A stretch of 64,000 bases of DNA from DGNJ01 sp002388905 (GCA_036843405.1 DAITSJ010000021.1:1-64000); one strand, 5' to 3'; shown: positions 53,766 through 63,989, counted from the stretch's first letter. Program-made: numbers and translations. Notes: a model not told the origin generated them from the sequence alone.

Positions 53766-53882
53766 TTAGCCCTGACGCTGCTTGTGGCGGGGTTCTGCGC
53801 TACAGATTACCCGCACGGCGCCCTTTCGCTTGATAATCTTGCAGTTGCGGCACATCTTCTTGACCGATGCTCTCACTTTCAT
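53766..53882 (-). CDS. rpmJ: 50S ribosomal protein L36
   Basis: 38 residues beginning MKVRASVKKMCRNCKIIKRK and ending SAEPRHKQRQG. It keeps the zinc ligands (CxxC, a later Cys and a His), so it is the zinc-containing form. Ribosome binding site GAGGTGA just upstream. Last gene of the spc operon. Confidence 0.96.
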   Translation of the reverse strand: MKVRASVKKMCRNCKIIKRKGAVRVICSAEPRHKQRQG

Positions 53883-53905
53883 TTCATCACCTCTGATTAC
53901 GCAAT

Positions 53906-55237
53906 CTAGCGGATTCCGCCGCCGTATCCTTTCAAGTTGGCCTTCTTCATCAGGGAATCGTACTGGTGTGACATCAGGTGGGACTGCACCTGCGCCATGA
54001 AGTCCATGGTCACCACCACCGCGATCAACAACGAGGTACCCCCCAGATAGAAAGGCACGTTGAAGTAGACGTTGAGAAACTGGGGCAACAGGCAGACACC
54101 CGCGATATAAAGACCGCCAATGACTGTCAGCCGGGTCACCACACTGTCGACATACTTGGCAGTTTGCTCGCCGGGACGGATACCGGGCAGGTAGGCCCCG
54201 CCTTTTTTCAGGTTGTCGGCGATTTCCCGCGGGTTGAACATCAGTGCCGTATAGAAAAAGCAGAAAAAGATGATCAACCCGGCAAACAACAGGATATGCA
54301 GGGGCTGCCCCGGTCCCAGGAAAAGTGCCACGTCCTGGAGCCAACTGGGTGCGTCGGCGCCCTGGCCAAACCAGGTGGCGATAGTGGACGGGAACAGCAG
54401 CAGGCTGCTGGCAAAAATCGCCGGGATCACCCCCGCCATGTTGACCTTGAGTGGCAGATGGCTCTGCTGGGGGCCCCCGTAGGCACGGCGACCCTGCTGC
54501 CGCTGGGCATAATTGACTGTGATACGCCGCTGCCCCCGCTCAATGAACACCACGAAGTAGATAACCGCAATGGCAATGACGGCGATCATCAGCACTGCCA
54601 GGATATGCAGATCGCCCTGCCGCGCCGACTCGAAGGCCTGGCCGATGGCGCCGGGCAGGCCCGCGACAATACCGGCGAAAATCAGCATGGAAATACCGTT
54701 GCCAACACCCCGTTCGGTGATCTGCTCGCCCAGCCACATCATGAATACCGCACCGGTGACCAGAGAGACGATGGCAATCAGGTAGAAGGAAAAATCGGAC
54801 ATATAGGCCAGGCCCTGTCCGGCAAGACCCACGGCCATGCCGGTGCCCTGCACCGTCGCCAGCAGCACGGTACCGTACCGGGTGTACTGATTGATCTTGC
54901 GCCGCCCCGCGTCGCCTTCCTTTTTCAACTGCTCCAGCGAAGGGGTTACCGCCGTGAGCAGTTGCATGATAATCGACGCCGAAATATAGGGCATGATGCC
55001 CAACGCCAGGATACTCATCCGCTCCAGGGCACCGCCCGAGAACATATTGAACAGCCCCAGAATCGTGCCCTGGTTCTGACTGAACATGGCAGCCAGGCGG
55101 TCGGGATCGATACCGGGCACCGGGATATGGGTGCCGATCCGGTAGATCACGATCGCCAGCAACAAAAAGCGAAGGCGAGCCCATAGCTCGCCCAAGCCTT
55201 TCTGATTTCCCTGTTGGGTGGTCCCGGGTTTGGCCAT
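53906..55237 (-). CDS. secY: Protein translocase subunit SecY
   Basis: 443 residues, ten helices, central channel of the Sec translocon. Recognisable parts are IGTHIPVPGIDPDRL, GIMPYISASIIMQLL, GRRAYGGPQQSHLPLKVN and FNPREIADNLKKGGAYLPGI. Confidence 0.98.
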   Translation of the reverse strand: MAKPGTTQQGNQKGLGELWARLRFLLLAIVIYRIGTHIPVPGIDPDRLAAMFSQNQGTILGLFNMFSGGALERMSILALGIMPYISASIIMQLLTAVTPSLEQLKKEGDAGRRKINQYTRYGTVLLATVQGTGMAVGLAGQGLAYMSDFSFYLIAIVSLVTGAVFMMWLGEQITERGVGNGISMLIFAGIVAGLPGAIGQAFESARQGDLHILAVLMIAVIAIAVIYFVVFIERGQRRITVNYAQRQQGRRAYGGPQQSHLPLKVNMAGVIPAIFASSLLLFPSTIATWFGQGADAPSWLQDVALFLGPGQPLHILLFAGLIIFFCFFYTALMFNPREIADNLKKGGAYLPGIRPGEQTAKYVDSVVTRLTVIGGLYIAGVCLLPQFLNVYFNVPFYLGGTSLLIAVVVTMDFMAQVQSHLMSHQYDSLMKKANLKGYGGGIR

Positions 55238-55248
55238 CGGATTATCCG

Positions 55249-55683
55249 TTACGCTTCAACTTTGCCGCCAGCGGACTCGATAGCGGCGCGGGCCCCTTTG
55301 GTAACGCCCAAGCCCCTGACAGTGACGGCCTTGGTGAGTTCGCCGGAAGCGAACACCTTGGCGCGCTCGATGCGTGCAGAGATCAAACCGGCCTTGCGCA
55401 GCGCCTCGAGATCGGCCACGTCGCCGTCGATGTTGTTGAGTTCCGAAAGGCGGATTTCGGCGCTGACGCGAGCCATGCGCGAATTGAAGCCAAACTTGGG
55501 CAACCGTTTCTGGAGCGGCATTTGCCCACCCTCGAAACCCGGCTTCACGGTGCCGCCGGAACGGGCTTTCTGCCCTTTATGGCCGCGACCCGACGTCTTG
55601 CCCAGACCGCTGCCGATACCGCGACCGACACGTTTGCCTTCCTTGATCCGGCCCGGCGCCGGACTCAGTGTATTCAAGCGCAT
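55249..55683 (-). CDS. rplO: 50S ribosomal protein L15
   Basis: 144 residues starting MRLNTLSPAPGRIKEGKRVG, followed by the Gly-rich GSGLGKTSGRGHKGQKARSG. The ATG at 55683 is preferred to a GTG two codons earlier. Confidence 0.97.
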   Translation of the reverse strand: MRLNTLSPAPGRIKEGKRVGRGIGSGLGKTSGRGHKGQKARSGGTVKPGFEGGQMPLQKRLPKFGFNSRMARVSAEIRLSELNNIDGDVADLEALRKAGLISARIERAKVFASGELTKAVTVRGLGVTKGARAAIESAGGKVEA

Positions 55684-55685
55684 TA

Positions 55686-55874
55686 TCACTCTCCGTCGAC
55701 CTGAACGAGGTAATTGACTTTGTTGATCATGCCGCGCACGGCCGGGGTATCTTCCAGCTCGACCGTGTGGCCGATACGCCGAAGTCCGAGCCCGCCAATG
55801 CAGGCCTTGTGATCCCTTGATCGACCATTGGAGCTGCGTACCTGTGTAACCTTGATTGTCTTAGCCTTAGCCAT
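55686..55874 (-). CDS. rpmD: 50S ribosomal protein L30
   Basis: 62 residues. Contains IKVTQVRSSNGRSRDHKACI and GLGLRRIGHTVELEDTPAVR, diagnostic for bacterial L30. Ends 2 bp before rplO. Confidence 0.97.
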   Translation of the reverse strand: MAKAKTIKVTQVRSSNGRSRDHKACIGGLGLRRIGHTVELEDTPAVRGMINKVNYLVQVDGE

Positions 55875-55905
55875 TGTCGTATCCCGTCCTAATAAACACC
55901 CGGAC

Positions 55906-56415
55906 TCAGTCCAGGATTTCCTCCACGGGCTTGCCCCGCTTGGCGGCAACTTCTTCCGGGGAACGCATGCGCCGCAGACCGTTAAAGGTGGCGCGCACCA
56001 CGTTGACCGGATTGGTGGAGCCGTAGCACTTGGCCAGAACATTGTGCACGCCCGCCAATTCCAATACTGAGCGCATCGCGCCCCCGGCAATAACACCGGT
56101 ACCATCGGAGGCCGGCTGCATGTAGACCTTGGAAGCGCCGTGAATACCCTTCATCGGGTACTGAATGGTTGAACCGTTCAACTCCACGTCGATCATGTTG
56201 CGGCGAGCCGCTTCCATGGCTTTCTGGATCGCCAGAGGCACCTCGCGGGCCTTGCCGCGACCAAAACCGACGCGGCCCTTGCCGTCGCCCACGACCGTCA
56301 GCGCGGTGAAGGCAAAGATACGCCCGCCTTTGACTGTCTTGGCTACCCGGTTCACCTGAACCAGTTTTTCCATCAGCCCTTCGTTGGGATCAACTTCTCT
56401 GGGATTGTTCGCCAT
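55906..56415 (-). CDS. rpsE: 30S ribosomal protein S5
   Basis: 169 residues with LVQVNRVAKTVKGGRIFAFT, VVGDGKGRVGFGRGKAREVP and the later ELAGVHNVLAKCYGSTNPVN. Confidence 0.98.
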   Translation of the reverse strand: MANNPREVDPNEGLMEKLVQVNRVAKTVKGGRIFAFTALTVVGDGKGRVGFGRGKAREVPLAIQKAMEAARRNMIDVELNGSTIQYPMKGIHGASKVYMQPASDGTGVIAGGAMRSVLELAGVHNVLAKCYGSTNPVNVVRATFNGLRRMRSPEEVAAKRGKPVEEILD

Positions 56416-56425
56416 GTTTAAACCT

Positions 56426-56776
56426 TTAGAATTTCAGACCACCTTCGCGGGCGGCATCTGCCAATGCCTTGACCCGACCGTGATATTTAAAGCCGCTGCG
56501 GTCGAAGGAGACGGATTCGACACCCGCTTCCTTGGCGCGCGTGGCCACCAGTTCACCCACGGCACGGGCAGCATCGATATTGCCCGTTTTGCCGCTGCGC
56601 AGGGACTCGTCCAGCGTCGACGCGCTGGCCAGCACCTTGTCGCCCTCGGGCGAAATCACCTGGGCATAGATGTGCCGGGGCGTACGGTGGATCGACAGCC
56701 TTGTAGCACCCTGCTCGCGCATTTTGGCGCGGGCGCGGCGAGCACGTCGAAGGCGGGTAAACTTTTTGTCTTTCAT
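56426..56776 (-). CDS. rplR: 50S ribosomal protein L18
   Basis: 116 residues with RRARRARAKMREQGATRLSI and the C-terminal FDRSGFKYHGRVKALADAAR. Binds 5S rRNA with L5. Confidence 0.98.
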   Translation of the reverse strand: MKDKKFTRLRRARRARAKMREQGATRLSIHRTPRHIYAQVISPEGDKVLASASTLDESLRSGKTGNIDAARAVGELVATRAKEAGVESVSFDRSGFKYHGRVKALADAAREGGLKF

Positions 56777-56788
56777 AGTCAGGACCTA

Positions 56789-57322
56789 CTACTTTTTCTT
56801 GGCTTCTTTCCGACGGATCTGCTCGTCGGCGTAGCGAATACCCTTACCCTTGTAGGGTTCGGGAGGCCGGAAACTGCGAATTTCCGCCGCCGCCTGACCG
56901 AGGAGCTGCTTGTCGGCAGCCTTAAGAACAATTTCGGTTTGACTGGGGGTTTCCGCCGTCACACCTTCCGGCAGTTCATACTCCACCGGATGGGAAAAAC
57001 CCAGCGTCAGGTTCAACTTTTTGCCCTGAGCCTGGGCCCGGTAACCGACACCCACCAGTTGCAACCGCTTCTCGAAACCCTGGCTGACACCCACCACCAG
57101 GCTGTTGACCAGAGCACGGACAGTGCCCGCCAGGGCGACAAACTTCTGCCCCTTGCTTTTGGGGGCAAACGTCAACACGTTGTCGTCCTGGTTGATCGAC
57201 ACAGCGGGATTGACGGGAATCGTCAGGTTGCCCTTGCTGCCCTTCACTGAAATCTCGGCACCGTCGAGCTTGACCTCCACACCGGAGGGTAGCTGGATCG
57301 GGCTGTTCGCAATTCTAGACAT
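56789..57322 (-). CDS. rplF: 50S ribosomal protein L6
   Basis: 177 residues from MSRIANSPIQLPSGVEVKLD to the ending PPEPYKGKGIRYADEQIRRK. The ATG at 57322 is the family start. Confidence 0.98.
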   Translation of the reverse strand: MSRIANSPIQLPSGVEVKLDGAEISVKGSKGNLTIPVNPAVSINQDDNVLTFAPKSKGQKFVALAGTVRALVNSLVVGVSQGFEKRLQLVGVGYRAQAQGKKLNLTLGFSHPVEYELPEGVTAETPSQTEIVLKAADKQLLGQAAAEIRSFRPPEPYKGKGIRYADEQIRRKEAKKK

Positions 57323-57347
57323 CTCGCTATCTCTTCGAAAAAGCCAG

Positions 57348-57740
57348 TTAGAAAACTGTGCAAAGAACCTCGCCACCGATACCGGCGGCACGCGCGGCGC
57401 GGTCTGTCATAACGCCCTTGCTGGTAGACACGATCGCCACACCCAGGCCGGCGCGCACCTTAGGCAATTCCTGGGCACCGGCATAATAACGCAGGCCCGG
57501 ACGGCTGGACCGCTGGATTTCCTCGATGACCGGCCGACCCTGAAAGTATTTCAGTTCGATTTCGAGTTGGGGTTTCTTGTCACCGGTTACCTGGTAATCG
57601 GCTATGTAGCCCTCTTCCTTCAAAACGTTCGCCACCGCTATCTTCAGCTTGGAAGACGGCATGCTGACCGAGGTTTTATCCCGGCCGTGGGCGTTGCGAA
57701 TGCGCGTGAGCATATCCGCCAGTGAATCTTGCATACTCAT
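57348..57740 (-). CDS. rpsH: 30S ribosomal protein S8
   Basis: 130 residues with DSLADMLTRIRNAHGRDKTS and the ending STSKGVMTDRAARAAGIGGE. Confidence 0.98.
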   Translation of the reverse strand: MSMQDSLADMLTRIRNAHGRDKTSVSMPSSKLKIAVANVLKEEGYIADYQVTGDKKPQLEIELKYFQGRPVIEEIQRSSRPGLRYYAGAQELPKVRAGLGVAIVSTSKGVMTDRAARAAGIGGEVLCTVF

Positions 57741-57759
57741 TCTATTGGCTCCTCAACCC

Positions 57760-58065
57760 TTACCAGCTGGACTTCACCAGCCCGGGTACATCGCCGCGCA
57801 TCGCCGCTTCGCGCAGCTTGTTGCGGCACAGACCGAATTTGCGGTAGACGGCATGGGGCCGTCCGGTGATACGGCATCGCCGCTGCTGGCGCACAGGGCT
57901 GGCATCGCGCGGCAGTTTCTGAAGTTTTTCCTGCGCTTCCATGCGCTGCTCATCACTGCTGCTTGCGCTTTTAATGACGGCTTTGAGCTCTTCGCGCTTG
58001 GCAGCATATTTCCGAGCTGTTTTTTGGCGCTTGAGTTCACGCTCGATCATTGATCGTTTGGCCAT
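57760..58065 (-). CDS. rpsN: 30S ribosomal protein S14
   Basis: 101 residues, the long zinc-free form lacking the CxxC pairs. Typical CRITGRPHAVYRKFGLCRNK and LREAAMRGDVPGLVKSSW ending. Confidence 0.97.
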   Translation of the reverse strand: MAKRSMIERELKRQKTARKYAAKREELKAVIKSASSSDEQRMEAQEKLQKLPRDASPVRQQRRCRITGRPHAVYRKFGLCRNKLREAAMRGDVPGLVKSSW

Positions 58066-58077
58066 AATCCTGTTACC

Positions 58078-58617
58078 TCAACCTTTCAGGGGGAAGTTGA
58101 ACGCCCGAAGCAACGCTCGCCCTTCATCGTCGTTTTGCGCGGTGGTCGTGATGGTGATATCGAGACCGCGTACCGTGTCGACCTTGTCGTATTCGATTTC
58201 CGGGAAAATGATCTGCTCGTTGACGCCCATGGCGAAATTGCCTTGCCCGTCAAACGATTTCGGGCTGATTCCCCGGAAGTCCCGGATGCGGGGAATGGCA
58301 ATACTGATCAGCCTTTCCAGAAATTCGTACATACGCTCCCGGCGCAGCGTCACCTTACAGCCGATGGGCCAGCCGTCGCGGATCTTGAACCCTGCAATGG
58401 ATTTACGCGCCTTCGTCACGATCGGCTTCTGCCCGGCGATCAACGTCATGTCGCCAACGGCATTTTCCAGGATCTTCTTGTCCGCCACGGCTTCACCGAC
58501 ACCCATGTTGAGGGTGATCTTGGTGATGCGCGGCACTTGCATCACGTTGTCGAGACCCAGTTCATCCTTGAGCCTGGGCGCGATCTCGGTTCTGTAAACT
58601 TCTTTAAGCCTTGCCAT
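58078..58617 (-). CDS. rplE: 50S ribosomal protein L5
   Basis: 179 residues with VMQVPRITKITLNMGVGEAV, KPIVTKARKSIAGFKIRDGW and GLDITITTTAQNDDEGRALL. Confidence 0.98.
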   Translation of the reverse strand: MARLKEVYRTEIAPRLKDELGLDNVMQVPRITKITLNMGVGEAVADKKILENAVGDMTLIAGQKPIVTKARKSIAGFKIRDGWPIGCKVTLRRERMYEFLERLISIAIPRIRDFRGISPKSFDGQGNFAMGVNEQIIFPEIEYDKVDTVRGLDITITTTAQNDDEGRALLRAFNFPLKG

Positions 58618-58631
58618 TTCAATTTACCCTG

Positions 58632-58955
58632 TCAGGCGTCAACGGTTGCGCCGTTGGATTTGAAAACCCGCACTTTTTTGCCATCGTCGCCAACTTTGAA
58701 ACCGACGCGATCGGCCCGCTTGGTCTCGGGATTGAAGAGGGCCACATTTGAGACATGAATCGATGCCTCTTTCTCCACGATACCACCCTGAACACCCAGT
58801 TGCGGATTGGGTTTCTGGTGCTTCTTGACCATCTGCACGCCGGAAACCAGTATGCGGTCGTTATCCAGGACCTTCAGGACTTTGCCCCGCTTGCCCTTGT
58901 CTTTTCCAGAGAGAACGACAACTTCGTCGTTACGCTTGATCTTGTTCATCGCCAT
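58632..58955 (-). CDS. rplX: 50S ribosomal protein L24
   Basis: 107 residues with the KOW motif NDEVVVLSGKDKGKRGKVLK. The ATG at 58955 has GGAGG 9 bp upstream; a second ATG two codons later is possible. Confidence 0.97.
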   Translation of the reverse strand: MAMNKIKRNDEVVVLSGKDKGKRGKVLKVLDNDRILVSGVQMVKKHQKPNPQLGVQGGIVEKEASIHVSNVALFNPETKRADRVGFKVGDDGKKVRVFKSNGATVDA

Positions 58956-58973
58956 GGTTTATCGACCTCCGGC

Positions 58974-59342
58974 TCAGAGCACTTCGGGTGCCAGAGAAAT
59001 AATTTTCATGAATTTGTCGCCGCGCAGTTCGCGGGTCACGGGGCCGAAAATACGGGTCCCAACCGGAGCGAGCTGGTTGTTGAGCAAAACCGCGGCGTTG
59101 TCGTCGAACCGTATAATGCTGCCATCCTGGCGACGAACCCCTTTCTTGGTCCGGACTACAACGGCGCTCATCACCTGGCCCTTCTTGACCTTTCCGCGGG
59201 GAATAGCTTCCTTGACGGACACCTTGATGACATCGCCAACGGCGGCATACCGGCGGTGGGAACCGCCCAGCACCTTGATGCACATTACCCGCCGTGCACC
59301 GCTGTTGTCCGCAACATCCAGATAGCTCTGTGTTTGTATCAT
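58974..59342 (-). CDS. rplN: 50S ribosomal protein L14
   Basis: 122 residues starting MIQTQSYLDVADNSGARRVM, diagnostic for L14. Confidence 0.98.
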   Translation of the reverse strand: MIQTQSYLDVADNSGARRVMCIKVLGGSHRRYAAVGDVIKVSVKEAIPRGKVKKGQVMSAVVVRTKKGVRRQDGSIIRFDDNAAVLLNNQLAPVGTRIFGPVTRELRGDKFMKIISLAPEVL

Positions 59343-59379
59343 TGTCGTTTCGCTCCGAAACTTCTAGTATCCGGCGGAA

Positions 59380-59640
59380 TCAGATTTCGCCGGCTTTCTC
59401 AACCACTTCAACCAGTGCCCAGGACTTGGTCTTGGAAAAGGGGCGTGTCTCCCTGATGGTGACCAGATCCCCGATATGGCACTGATTGTCCTCGTCATGC
59501 GCCTTGATCTTGCTCGACCGGCTGATGATCTTGCCATAGACCGGATGCTTCACACGGCGTTCAATGCGAACCGTGATGGTTTTATCCATTTTGTCGCTCA
59601 CGACCTTGCCGGCCAGCGTACGCGCGGTTTTTTCACCCAT
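59380..59640 (-). CDS. rpsQ: 30S ribosomal protein S17
   Basis: 86 residues with GKVVSDKMDKTITVRIERRV and the ending ETRPFSKTKSWALVEVVEKA. Confidence 0.97.
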   Translation of the reverse strand: MGEKTARTLAGKVVSDKMDKTITVRIERRVKHPVYGKIISRSSKIKAHDEDNQCHIGDLVTIRETRPFSKTKSWALVEVVEKAGEI

Positions 59641-59641
59641 C

Positions 59642-59833
59642 TCAGTTACCTGCTTTCTCTCTCAGCACGGTTTTGATACGTGCAATATTGTTGCGGACTT
59701 CCTTCAACCTGTGAGGTTGTCCCAATTGGCCTGTCGTATGCTGCATGCCGAGCTTGAACTGGCTTTCCAGTTCCGCGTGGAGTGCACCTTGCAGCTCTTC
59801 AACGGATTTTTCACGAAGTTCAGACGCTTTCAT
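59642..59833 (-). CDS. rpmC: 50S ribosomal protein L29
   Basis: 63 residues: MKASELREKSVEELQGALHA to the ending RIKTVLREKAGN. The ATG at 59833 overlaps the rplP stop (TGATG). Confidence 0.97.
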   Translation of the reverse strand: MKASELREKSVEELQGALHAELESQFKLGMQHTTGQLGQPHRLKEVRNNIARIKTVLREKAGN

Positions 59834-60246
59834 CACATCACCGACCGTTTAACAAAGGTTGTCGTCACGGGCAACTTGGCAGCGGCCAGCGTGAACGCTT
59901 CCCGGGCCAGCTCTTCGGATACCCCTTCCATCTCGTAGAGAACCTTGCCCGGCTGTATCTGGGCAACCCAGTAGGAGACGCTGCCCTTACCTTTACCCTG
60001 CCGGACTTCCAGCGGTTTTTCGGTAATGGGCTTGTCGGGAAACACCCGAATCCAGATTTTGCCCCCGCGCTTGATGTGGCGGGTCATGGCCCGGCGCGCA
60101 GCCTCGATCTGACGCGCCGTAATGCGGCCGCGACCGGTGGCCTTGAGACCGAACTCACCAAAGCTCACCTTGTTGCCTCGCTGCGCCAGACCGCGATTGC
60201 GGCCTTTCATCTGTTTGCGGAATTTCGTACGTTTCGGTTGCAGCAT
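59833..60246 (-). CDS. rplP: 50S ribosomal protein L16
   Basis: 137 residues starting MLQPKRTKFRKQMKGRNRGL. Ends one base into the rpmC start codon. Confidence 0.98.
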   Translation of the reverse strand: MLQPKRTKFRKQMKGRNRGLAQRGNKVSFGEFGLKATGRGRITARQIEAARRAMTRHIKRGGKIWIRVFPDKPITEKPLEVRQGKGKGSVSYWVAQIQPGKVLYEMEGVSEELAREAFTLAAAKLPVTTTFVKRSVM

Positions 60247-60269
60247 GTCGCTCGACCCTTATTCGCAAA

Positions 60270-60932
<663 letters not shown>

Positions 60933-60958
60933 GAATGGTCTCCTAAAATCCCCTTGCC

Positions 60959-61288
60959 CTAGTCGGCAACTTTCACTGTGACGTGACAGGTGCGCTTGAA
61001 AATGCGGTCGGCGCGGCCTTTGGCCCGCGGCTTGATCCGCTTCATGGTCATCCCTTCATCGACATAGATCGTCGATACGCGCAATTCGTCCACGTCCGCG
61101 CCTTCATTATGCTCGGCGTTGGCGATGGCCGACTCGAGCACCTTCTTGATGATGGCCGCGGCCTTGCGGGAGCTGAAGGCCAGGATATCCAGCGCATCCT
61201 CAACGCCTTTGCCGCGAATCTGGTCGGCCACCAGGCGTGCCTTCTGGGCTGACAACCGGGCTCCGCGTAATTTTGCTGCTACTTCCAC
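60959..61288 (-). CDS. rplV: 50S ribosomal protein L22
   Basis: 109 residues with AKLRGARLSAQKARLVADQI and the ending RIKPRAKGRADRIFKRTCHV. GTG start. Confidence 0.97.
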   Translation of the reverse strand: MEVAAKLRGARLSAQKARLVADQIRGKGVEDALDILAFSSRKAAAIIKKVLESAIANAEHNEGADVDELRVSTIYVDEGMTMKRIKPRAKGRADRIFKRTCHVTVKVAD

Positions 61289-61313
61289 CGTTCAATACCT
61301 CACTTAACCGCGC

Positions 61314-61589
61314 CTAGCGCTTGCCCTTCTTGTCCGCTACGTGACCACGATAGGTACGGGTCGCGGCGAATTCACCCAGCTTGTGACCCACCATCTCTTC
61401 GTTGATGTAGATGGGCATGTGCTGACGGCCGTTGTGTATGGCTATGGTCAGGCCCACCATCTCCGGCAACACCATGGAACGGCGCGACCAGGTTTTGATG
61501 GGGCGCTTGTCACCTTGCTCCGCCGCCTGTTCGACTTTCTTGAGAAGGTGCAAGTCGATGAACGGACCTTTTTTCAGAGAGCGTGGCAC
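61314..61589 (-). CDS. rpsS: 30S ribosomal protein S19
   Basis: 91 residues starting MPRSLKKGPFIDLHLLKKVE, with TWSRRSMVLPEMVGLTIAIH. Confidence 0.98.
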   Translation of the reverse strand: MPRSLKKGPFIDLHLLKKVEQAAEQGDKRPIKTWSRRSMVLPEMVGLTIAIHNGRQHMPIYINEEMVGHKLGEFAATRTYRGHVADKKGKR

Positions 61590-61629
61590 TGTAGTTTCCT
61601 CTTCCTGTATCTGGCTTACCGGACCGCCG

Positions 61630-62454
61630 TTATTTGCCGCGGCGGCGGACGATCATATTGGTGGTGCGCTTGTTCTTGCGAGTCTTGTAACCCTTGGTGG
61701 GAACACCCCACGGGGTTACCGGGTGACGACCGCCCGAAGTACGGCCCTCACCGCCACCGTGCGGGTGGTCCACCGGGTTCATGGCAACACCGCGAACGGT
61801 AGGCCTGACGCCGCGCCAGCGCTTGGCGCCGGCCTTGCCCAGGGAGCGAAGGCTGTGTTCGCTGTTGGAAACCTCACCAATGGTCGCACGGCACTCGGAC
61901 GGCACCTTGCGCATTTCGCCGCTGCGCAGACGGACCGTGGCATAGCGACCTTCACGGGCCACCAACTGGACGGCGGCGCCGGCGCTTCGAGCCATCTGTG
62001 CGCCCTTGCCCGGCTTCATCTCGACACAGTGGATAACGGTACCCACCGGAATATTGCGCAACGGCAGGGTATTGCCGACTTTAATCGGTGCAGCCTGACC
62101 GGACAGGATCTGGTCGCCGGCTTTGAGCCCCCTGGGCGCGACAATGTACCGGCGCTCGCCGTCACGGTAACAGGCCAGGGCGATATAGGCGGTACGGTTG
62201 GGGTCGTACTCCAGCCGCTCGATTCGCGCCGGCACGCCGTCCTTGTCCCGCTTGAAATCGATGATGCGGTAATGCTGCTTGTGGCCGCCGCCAACGTGCC
62301 GGGTGGTGATCCGGCCGGTGTTATTGCGGCCGCCGGTCCGGGATTTCTTGTCGAGCAGGGGCGCGTAGGGTTCGCCCTTGTGCAGGTCGGGATTGACGAC
62401 GCTGACAACAAAACGACGACCGGGCGATGTTGGCTTTCTCTTGACTGCTGGCAT
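61630..62454 (-). CDS. rplB: 50S ribosomal protein L2
   Basis: 274 residues with GRNNTGRITTRHVGGGHKQH and the peptidyl-transferase-proximal VRGVAMNPVDHPHGGGEGRT. Confidence 0.98.
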   Translation of the reverse strand: MPAVKRKPTSPGRRFVVSVVNPDLHKGEPYAPLLDKKSRTGGRNNTGRITTRHVGGGHKQHYRIIDFKRDKDGVPARIERLEYDPNRTAYIALACYRDGERRYIVAPRGLKAGDQILSGQAAPIKVGNTLPLRNIPVGTVIHCVEMKPGKGAQMARSAGAAVQLVAREGRYATVRLRSGEMRKVPSECRATIGEVSNSEHSLRSLGKAGAKRWRGVRPTVRGVAMNPVDHPHGGGEGRTSGGRHPVTPWGVPTKGYKTRKNKRTTNMIVRRRGK

Positions 62455-62466
62455 CTCATCAACCCC

Positions 62467-62763
62467 TTATTCAGCGGCTACAAAGTCAATTTCTTGACCC
62501 TGCGCCAGACGTACATAGGCTTTTTTCCAGTCGGACTGCCGGCCTACGCCATAACGTGTGCGCCGGGTCTTGCCGCGGCAATTGGCAACGCGGACGTCCT
62601 CGACCTGGACATTAAAGAGCTTCTGTACCGCGGCCTTCACTTCGCGCTTGTTCGCGTCGCGGGCAACCTTGAATACATACTGATTGCTTTGGTCGGCTAC
62701 CAGAGACGCCTTTTCCGACACGTGCGGCCCGACCAGCACCTTGAAGATGCGCTCCTGATTCAT
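62467..62763 (-). CDS. rplW: 50S ribosomal protein L23
   Basis: 98 residues with LVGPHVSEKASLVADQSNQY and NVQVEDVRVANCRGKTRR. Start overlaps rplD stop by 4 bp. Docking site for trigger factor and SRP. Confidence 0.97.
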   Translation of the reverse strand: MNQERIFKVLVGPHVSEKASLVADQSNQYVFKVARDANKREVKAAVQKLFNVQVEDVRVANCRGKTRRTRYGVGRQSDWKKAYVRLAQGQEIDFVAAE

Positions 62764-63374
62764 CCCAGCATCTCCTCAACTTTCTTCAGCGCCGGCACGG
62801 TGACCAGCACTTTTTCAAAACCAATCAGGCTGACCGGATCGACGCCGACCACGTCGCGCACGTCAACCTTGTGCAGGTTTCGCGACGACAGGTACAGGTT
62901 ACGATCCACCTCTTCGGTGAGGATCAGCACATTGTCGAGACCGTACTGGTCGAGCTTGCTGACCAGGCCCTTCGTCTTGGGCTCTTCGACGGCGAACTCC
63001 TCAACCACCACCAGGCGCTCCTGGCGAGCCAGCTCGGAGAAAATGGAACGCAAAGCGGCGCGGTACATTTTCTTGTTGAGCTTCTGGCTGTGGTCCTGGG
63101 TCCTGGCGGCGAAAGTGACGCCCCCGGAACGCCAGATGGGGCTGCGGATGGTGCCCGCACGCGCCCGCCCTGTGCCCTTTTGGCGCCAGGGCTTCTTGCC
63201 GCCACCGGAGACTTCGGCACGGGTTTTCTGTGCCCGGGTTCCCTGTCGGGCACCGGCCAGAAACGCGGTGACCGCCTGGTGGACAAGATCCTGGTTAAAC
63301 TCTTTTCCGAAAGCCACATCGGAAACCGTGACGGTTCCGGCGTTACCTTGCGGGCTTGCAATATTCAGTTCCAT
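62760..63374 (-). CDS. rplD: 50S ribosomal protein L4
   Basis: 204 residues with RAEVSGGGKKPWRQKGTGRA and RSPIWRSGGVTFA. In E. coli L4 represses the S10 operon. Confidence 0.98.
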   Translation of the reverse strand: MELNIASPQGNAGTVTVSDVAFGKEFNQDLVHQAVTAFLAGARQGTRAQKTRAEVSGGGKKPWRQKGTGRARAGTIRSPIWRSGGVTFAARTQDHSQKLNKKMYRAALRSIFSELARQERLVVVEEFAVEEPKTKGLVSKLDQYGLDNVLILTEEVDRNLYLSSRNLHKVDVRDVVGVDPVSLIGFEKVLVTVPALKKVEEMLG

Positions 63375-63386
63375 AGGTTGATCCCC

Positions 63387-63989
63387 TTAGGCCTTCACCG
63401 CGGGGCGAACGACGACGTCGCCACCGGGAGCGCCTGGAACAGCGCCTTTGATCAACAACAGGTTGCGCTCCGCATCGACGCGGACAACCTCGAGATTCTG
63501 GACGGTGACGCGCTCGGCACCCATATGTCCGGCCATCTTCTTGCCCTTGAACACCCGGCCCGGGGTCTGGTTCTGACCAATGGAGCCCGGCGCCCGGTGG
63601 GACAGGGAGTTGCCGTGGGTGGCATCCTGGGTCCGGAAATTCCAGCGCTTGACGACACCGGCATAGCCCTTGCCTTTGGAAACTCCGGTGACGTCAACGA
63701 CCTGCCCGGCCTCGAAGCGGTCCACGGAAAGCGTGGAGCCCACTTCGAACTGCTCGTCACTGTTGTCGAGGCGGAACTCCCAGAGCCCGCGACCGGCTTC
63801 GACACCGGCCTTGGCGTAGTGGCCAGCGGCCGCTTTATTGACACGGGAGGCGCGACGGTTTCCGGTCGTGACCTGGAGACCTTCGTAGCCGTCGGTGTCT
63901 GCTGTTTTGACCCGGGTTACCCGATTGGGATCAACTTCAATCACGGTAACCGGTATAGAGATTCCGTCGTCAGTAAAGACGCGTGTCAT
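63387..63989 (-). CDS. rplC: 50S ribosomal protein L3
   Basis: 200 residues with GQVVDVTGVSKGKGYAGVVK and the glutamine-containing GSIGQNQTPGRVFKGKKMAG. The ATG is 11 bp from the window edge; rpsJ should lie just outside. Confidence 0.96.
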   Translation of the reverse strand: MTRVFTDDGISIPVTVIEVDPNRVTRVKTADTDGYEGLQVTTGNRRASRVNKAAAGHYAKAGVEAGRGLWEFRLDNSDEQFEVGSTLSVDRFEAGQVVDVTGVSKGKGYAGVVKRWNFRTQDATHGNSLSHRAPGSIGQNQTPGRVFKGKKMAGHMGAERVTVQNLEVVRVDAERNLLLIKGAVPGAPGGDVVVRPAVKA